Shown here one piece after another: positions 60,416 through 64,000 of a stretch of DNA of 64,000 bases. A model generated the notes under the pieces. It searched no databases. It was not told the origin of the DNA and saw only the letters and a program-made list of their open reading frames with translations. Source of the stretch: RUG572 sp964386385 (GTDB lineage Bacteria > Verrucomicrobiota > Kiritimatiellia > RFP12 > UBA1067); contig CAYLRN010000001.1 of assembly GCA_964386385.1 (NCBI GenBank), positions 264,482-328,481 of the forward strand, written 5' to 3'. The position numbers and the translations under genes are program-made. The first letter of the stretch is position 1, and every line of letters begins with the position of its first letter.

Positions 60416-61549
60416 ATGGCGTTGTTTCTGCGAGGGAACGTGTGGTGGTTCGAATACCGGACGAGAAGCGTCCGGCACGTGAAGAGCACCGGCTTCAGGA
60501 AGAAGGACAGGGCGAAGGCGGAGGCCGCATGGCAGGCGTTCCGGCTCGGCATGGGCGCAAGGCCGAAGCGCTCCGCCATGGAGTCCATGCTTGAGGCGAT
60601 CTACGGAGACGGCGGACGCGACGGCGGCGAGGCGTTCCCCCTCTCGTCTCTCTGGTCGGTCTACGAGGACTGGTTCAGGGGCAAGGGCCGCGCCGTCTCC
60701 CGCTCCACCTGGACGAACCGCCGCAACGAGGCCGCCCGCTTCGTCGAATGGGCGGCCGGCCGCGGCGTCGCCGACATGGACGGCGCGACTGTCGGCGTCG
60801 CGCGTGAGTACGTCCGCCACCTTGCGGACGAGGGCAGGGCGAACAAGACCGTCCGGAACATCGTCCTCGGCCTGTCCGCCACGTGGGAGGCCGTCGGCCA
60901 GCTGCGCCCCGGCCTCCACAACCCATGGCGCGCCGCCTGTCCCGACGCGGACGGCGCGGCCCGCCGCCGCAGCGACTTCACCGAGGAGCAGGTCGCGGCC
61001 ATCCTCCGCGCCGCCGAATCCGCCGGACACGACTGGCGTCTCGCGTCGGCGGTCGCGCTCTACACCGGCCAGCGGTACGGCGACGTGGCCACGCTCGTCT
61101 GGGGAGATTCCGAGGCCGCCCTGCGCTCCCCTTCGCTTGAATCTGGCGTCGTCGACTTCGACCGCCGGACGATCGTGCTTGACCCGGGCAAGACGCGCCG
61201 GTCGAGCGGCGTGAGGGTGATTCTCCCCATCGCGCCGAAGCTCATGGGCGAACTCGCCGGACGCGACAGGCCGCCGGGCGGCTTCGTCCTCCCCGAGCAC
61301 GGCGTGAGGTACGCATCGCGCTCCAGGGTCTCCCCGCCCTTCTCCGCCGTCCTTGCCGCCGCCGGCGTGACCGGCGGACAGTACACCTTCCACAGCTTCC
61401 GCCACACGGCAAACAGCCGAATGGCGGAGGCCGGAGTCCCCTCCGCCACGCGCCAGATGATATGCGGCTGGACGAACGCCGGAATGGCGAAGCACTACGA
61501 CCACGCCCGCCACCTGGCCGAAATGGCCGAAGCGGTCATGAAGATTTAA
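60416..61549 (+). CDS. Tyrosine recombinase (phage-type integrase)
   Basis: A 377-residue site-specific recombinase. An N-terminal arm-binding part (about 1-70), a core-binding SAM-like domain (75-175) and the catalytic domain (185-377) are seen. The active-site set is Arg220 in YTGQRYGD, His326-x-x-Arg329 in HSFRHTANS and the nucleophile Tyr361 in AKHYDHA. GGAG lies 6 nt before the ATG at 60416. Its position beside tRNA-Gly and the phage-like genes on the other strand indicate it integrates this element. Confidence 0.93.
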   Translation: MALFLRGNVWWFEYRTRSVRHVKSTGFRKKDRAKAEAAWQAFRLGMGARPKRSAMESMLEAIYGDGGRDGGEAFPLSSLWSVYEDWFRGKGRAVSRSTWTNRRNEAARFVEWAAGRGVADMDGATVGVAREYVRHLADEGRANKTVRNIVLGLSATWEAVGQLRPGLHNPWRAACPDADGAARRRSDFTEEQVAAILRAAESAGHDWRLASAVALYTGQRYGDVATLVWGDSEAALRSPSLESGVVDFDRRTIVLDPGKTRRSSGVRVILPIAPKLMGELAGRDRPPGGFVLPEHGVRYASRSRVSPPFSAVLAAAGVTGGQYTFHSFRHTANSRMAEAGVPSATRQMICGWTNAGMAKHYDHARHLAEMAEAVMKI

Positions 61550-61582
61550 GTGGCAAGTGGTTAAGTGCGCGGCCGTGCCCGG

Positions 61583-62101
61583 CTACTTGTCGTAGCACGC
61601 GCCGTCGGTGCAGGTCACGGAGCCGTCCGTGACGGTGACGGAGCCGTCCTTCGCCGTGACCGTCGCCTTCTCCGCGTCGCCGCCCTTCGCGGCGAAATTG
61701 CCCACGAGCGTCTGTATCGCCGCGAGGGTCGAATCGGACGCTACGCTCCCGCCCGCCGTCACGACCGCCGCGCCGATCTTCGCCGCGAGTCCGCCCGCGC
61801 CGTCGAACGACGTCTGGACGAGCTGCCCCAGCTTCTCCGACGGCTCGGAGTTCAGCCCGCCCATCGCGAAGCGTATCTCGTCTTTCTTCACGTCCGCCTC
61901 CATCGTGTCCATCTTCGTCCACATCCAGTGCTGGTTGTGGTAGACGCTCCAGCCCCTCTTGACGGTCTGTATCGTCCCGTCGGAGAGCGTGACGGGCTTC
62001 CCCTCCGCGTCCCTGGCGATCTCCTCGCCCCTGTTCTCCACCTCCACCACGCGGCATCCCGCCGCGCAGAGGAGAATCGTCATTGGCAACAGCGTTTTCA
62101 T
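61583..62101 (-). CDS. Lipoprotein of the integrated element
   Basis: A 172-residue protein with a lipobox (LCAAGC, Cys16). The mature part has TTNL-like and glycine-rich stretches, an AAKIGAAVVTAGG segment and a short C-terminal repeat (KDGSVTVTDGSVTCTDGACY). No family is recognised. The ATG at 62101 is favoured because AAAGGA lies 8 nt upstream. A lipoprotein in a phage-like block may be an exclusion or spanin-like protein, but this is inference. Confidence 0.68.
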   Translation of the reverse strand: MKTLLPMTILLCAAGCRVVEVENRGEEIARDAEGKPVTLSDGTIQTVKRGWSVYHNQHWMWTKMDTMEADVKKDEIRFAMGGLNSEPSEKLGQLVQTSFDGAGGLAAKIGAAVVTAGGSVASDSTLAAIQTLVGNFAAKGGDAEKATVTAKDGSVTVTDGSVTCTDGACYDK

Positions 62102-62133
62102 CTTCATTGTCCTTTCATTTGCCTTTTAAGCGG

Positions 62134-62616
62134 TTAAGTTGAAAAGCGGCCGGGCGATGAGGCGGACGCATCGGCTGCGGGACGCCCCGCGGGAGGGTCG
62201 CGCTCCTGCGCGACCGTTTCGCCCGGGGCCGCCGCCGGACGCGCGGGAGCGCGTCCCTCCCGCGCCGGGCGGGCGTAGCGCCGCCGTCCGAACAGGCGGA
62301 CGGCGAGCCAGAAGAGCCAGCGGCGGGCGAACCCGACGCCGCAGAGAGCCAGGTTCTCCCTGAACCGCCTGTCCGCGTCGTCGCGCGGGACCTTCCCGGC
62401 GGCGTAGTCCCAGTCGTGCATCACCGCCGCCGCCACGGCGGGCGCCTCCATCGGGTGGCCGCACACGCGCCACAGGAGGCGCGGCACCGACGCGCCGTCC
62501 GTCACGAACCCGCGCGGCACGTGGCAGTACGCCAAGTACACCTCCCACCTGCCGTCGAGGCGGGCCTTGAGAACCGGCATCTGAATCTTGTTCACCATAG
62601 TGCATTTTTCTTTCAT
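62134..62616 (-). CDS. DUF1353 phage protein with a REP-encoded tail
   Basis: A 160-residue protein. FVTDGASVPRLLWR (about residues 38-51), AAAVMHDWDY and DADRRFRENL match the DUF1353 family found in phages. The C-terminal 40 residues (REGRAPARPAAAPGE and so on) are read from a REP-like palindrome at 62191-62261 and are not part of the domain. GGAG lies 9 nt before the ATG. Confidence 0.8.
   Translation of the reverse strand: MKEKCTMVNKIQMPVLKARLDGRWEVYLAYCHVPRGFVTDGASVPRLLWRVCGHPMEAPAVAAAVMHDWDYAAGKVPRDDADRRFRENLALCGVGFARRWLFWLAVRLFGRRRYARPAREGRAPARPAAAPGETVAQERDPPAGRPAADASASSPGRFST
62191..62261. repeat. REP-like composite palindrome, copy 1
   Basis: GGGAGGGTCGCGCTCC at the left and the complementary CGCGTCCCTCCC at the right enclose two inner hairpins (GGTCGCGC..GCGCGACC type and GGACGCGC..GCGCGTCC type). 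The same element recurs at 63671-63736. Confidence 0.85.
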
Positions 62617-62653
62617 TTTACTGAACTCCGATATGAAGTTCCGAACTTCCGCC

Positions 62654-62977
62654 TCACCTCTGCGACGCGGGCGCGGACGCCGCCGCCCGCGTGACGGCGT
62701 TGAAGCCCTGCTGCCCGACCGCGCCGTAGACGAGCGCGAACACGGACACCGTCACGATGAATATCAGAGACGCGATAAGGACGCGCACGAGCGAGGTGGC
62801 GGACGCGGACAGCCGGTCAAGTGACGCGTACAGGCGCTCCACGGACGAGAAGAGCGTCTTCAGCCGCTCGTCCGTCCGGTTGTGGTAGGCGGTCATGTCC
62901 GTCTTCACCTCCGCCACGGAATCCTTGACCTCCTCGACCTTGTGCTCCAGGTCGTCGAAGTGCATCCTGTCGCACAT
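62654..62977 (-). CDS. Coiled-coil membrane protein of the integrated element
   Basis: A 107-residue protein. Residues about 10-50 form a coiled coil (KVEEVKDSVAEVKTD and similar heptads), followed by one membrane helix (about 64-86). This resembles XhlA-type phage lysis accessory or holin-linked proteins, but the match is by architecture only. A GAGG site precedes the ATG. Confidence 0.68.
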   Translation of the reverse strand: MCDRMHFDDLEHKVEEVKDSVAEVKTDMTAYHNRTDERLKTLFSSVERLYASLDRLSASATSLVRVLIASLIFIVTVSVFALVYGAVGQQGFNAVTRAAASAPASQR

Positions 62978-62979
62978 GG

Positions 62980-63606
62980 TCAGTCCCCTCCCGTCTGCGG
63001 CGTCACGACGACGTCCACCACGTTCGTGGCCGCCGACGATTCAAGCCTTGCGAGCCGCGTCCGGCAGTCCTCCGCGCCGACGACGGCGCGGGCGAACGCG
63101 AGACGCTGCGCCGCGTCCGTCCCGACGCCCTGCGCAACCACCGCCTCCCAGGCCGCAAGCTGCGATTCAAGCGCGGCCTTCGTCCGCGCCGCCGCGTCCT
63201 TCCTCTTCGCGATCAGGGCCGCCGTTTCGGCGGGCGTGAGGACCCGCCGCGCCGCCCCCGTCTCCGAGTGGACGTAGCCGTCCGCGAAGACGTCCACGCG
63301 GACCGGCGTGACCGCCGCCCCGTTCGTCACGGCGCGGAACGTGGACGACGCAACCGCGCCGTGCCAGTCCCTGCGCCCCGAAGCCGTCTCCATGTCCCGC
63401 CAGTAGCGGCGGTTCAGCAGCCCCAGCGCGTCCACGAGGTCCGCCTCCGTCCAGAGGTTCGTCGTGCCGTCCGACTTCAGCGTGGCGACGACGTTGGTGA
63501 TTCCGTCCCACAGGCCGCCCGCGACGAGCGGAAGCGCCATCGCCAGGAGCGCCGCCGCGAGGGCGGGGCGTCTGCCGGCGCGTTCAATGCGTCCTGAACT
63601 GTTCAT
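62980..63606 (-). CDS. Exported protein of unknown function in the integrated element
   Basis: A 208-residue protein with a signal-like N-terminus (ALAAALLAMALPLVAGG) and an Ala-rich helical body with AAWEAVVAQG. No family is recognised. Its ATG overlaps the previous stop as ATGA, coupling it to the small upstream gene. Confidence 0.65.
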   Translation of the reverse strand: MNSSGRIERAGRRPALAAALLAMALPLVAGGLWDGITNVVATLKSDGTTNLWTEADLVDALGLLNRRYWRDMETASGRRDWHGAVASSTFRAVTNGAAVTPVRVDVFADGYVHSETGAARRVLTPAETAALIAKRKDAAARTKAALESQLAAWEAVVAQGVGTDAAQRLAFARAVVGAEDCRTRLARLESSAATNVVDVVVTPQTGGD

Positions 63607-63887
63607 TGCGTTCTCCTTTCATAAGTGCGCCCCGTCCGCAAAGCCGGACGCGCCGCCGTCTCGTCCATGCGGGAGGGTCGCGCTCCCGCGCGACCGGGAA
63701 CACGCGACGGCGGACGCGCGGGAGCGCGTCCCTCCCGCTCGATGCGTCCGAGCGCCTCGTCGACGCGGAGCGAGTTCTGCGCGAAGACGAGCGCGCCGTA
63801 CTCGTCCGCCGTCAGCCGCCGCCCGGCCTCCGAGCGGGGGTCCGACAGCAGCCCCTCCATCGCGTCAATCGCGTTCGTCCGCGTCAT
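63603..63887 (-). CDS. Small protein of unknown function containing a REP-encoded segment
   Basis: A 94-residue protein. The first half (NAIDAMEGLLSDPRSEAGRR) looks like a genuine helical domain. The second half (EREGRAPARPPSRVPG) is read from the REP-like palindrome at 63671-63736. The ATG at 63887 lies within the end of the next upstream gene. No family is recognised. Confidence 0.6.
   Translation of the reverse strand: MTRTNAIDAMEGLLSDPRSEAGRRLTADEYGALVFAQNSLRVDEALGRIEREGRAPARPPSRVPGRAGARPSRMDETAARPALRTGRTYERRTQ
63671..63736. repeat. REP-like composite palindrome, copy 2
   Basis: Nearly identical to the copy at 62191-62261, with GGGAGGGTCGCGCTCC on the left and GCGTCCCTCCC on the right and two inner hairpins. 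Both copies are read in the same frame and give the peptide REGRAPARP. Confidence 0.85.
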
Positions 63888-63999
63888 TGCGCTCCCCTTC
63901 CTCCGACGTCTCCGCCGCCTCCACGCCGTCACTCGCCGCGAACGCGCGCCAGGGCGGCCACTCCAGCTCGTGCGGCTCCGGGATCTCGTTCCCCTCGAG
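63865..63999 (-). CDS. Partial phage-like protein cut by the right window edge
   Basis: An open frame from the right edge to a TGA gives a 44-residue C-terminus with HELEWPPWRAF and an acidic tail. The Trp-Pro-Pro-Trp cluster is plausible for a phage protein. The gene starts outside the window. It overlaps the next start by 23 nt. Confidence 0.55.
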   Translation of the reverse strand, partial: LEGNEIPEPHELEWPPWRAFAASDGVEAAETSEEGERNDADERD

Positions 64000-64000
64000 C

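Noticed and set aside
60416..61549. An IS-type transposase or integron integrase
   Set aside because: Domain layout and tRNA adjacency fit a phage or island tyrosine integrase, and no inverted ends or gene cassettes are seen.
1..64000. Recoded UGA or selenocysteine codons
   Set aside because: Family C-termini and ATGA overlaps show UGA used as a normal stop, and no gene needs readthrough except the G9 frameshift, which is a different problem.

Overview
The window is high-GC bacterial DNA, densely packed and mostly transcribed from the minus strand. The gene mix is pyruvate:ferredoxin oxidoreductase, an AhbC-type siroheme decarboxylation-route radical SAM enzyme, many exported carbohydrate-active enzymes, giant LamG and autotransporter-strand surface proteins, Tad-type pilins and Tat-exported oxidoreductases. 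This suggests an anaerobic, polysaccharide-degrading member of the Verrucomicrobiota/Kiritimatiellota/Lentisphaerota group, probably from a gut. That placement is inferred from gene content only, since there is no rRNA in the window. UGA is used normally as a stop codon.

Layout. 1-7252 (minus): a partial SGNH esterase, pyruvate:ferredoxin oxidoreductase and a large glycoside hydrolase. 7288-17380 (minus): a long close-packed run read from hisD through an NfuA-like protein, orphan IorB, nagA, an MFS transporter, an exported beta-CASP hydrolase, ahbC and a YqiA-like esterase to a frameshifted hydrolase and an exported unknown protein. 17569-28687 (minus): two giant surface proteins enclose a small M50 protease/kdgK/Gfo-Idh operon. 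Both giants have an A10 tract between promoter hexamers and a similar C-terminal end. 28688-29224: a non-coding array of four 79-bp tandem repeats flanked by 29-bp inverted repeats. 29225-31929 (minus): thiN and a HemC-CobA-HemD fusion whose HemC part lacks its cofactor domain.

31969-36653 (plus): a membrane protein, rsgA, and five consecutive proteins that each have a basic/polar-G-Q prepilin-like site (a partial Tad locus without its motor). 36666-45661 (minus): a heparinase-like lyase, a Trp-Pro-repeat protein, a DUF2723/TPR membrane protein, a Tat-exported enolase-superfamily enzyme and a pseudopilin. 45771-52611 (minus): a KamA-like radical SAM enzyme, acyl-CoA synthetase, TrmJ-like methyltransferase, lipoprotein, GH5 cellulase and an AAA/PD-(D/E)XK protein. 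52754-56900 (minus): a sugar-acid operon (dehydratase, SDR, RraA-like, MFS). 57104-60047 (plus): gap with a strong promoter and terminator, a Nudix hydrolase and bioB. 60112-60307: tRNA-Ser(CGA) and tRNA-Gly(CCC). 60416 to the end: an integrase next to tRNA-Gly, followed by minus-strand phage-like genes, two of which contain the same REP-like palindrome. This is one end of an integrated element.

Gene expression. At least eight genes have an extended -10 box (TGN-TANAAT-like) only 6-10 nt before the start codon and no usable Shine-Dalgarno sequence, which predicts leaderless mRNAs. Genes inside operons instead have good Shine-Dalgarno sites or ATGA/GTGA stop-start overlaps. Central themes are breakdown of plant or mucin glycans (GH5, lyase, nagA, kdgK, sugar-acid operon), pyruvate oxidation to ferredoxin, siroheme-derived heme synthesis and variable surface display.
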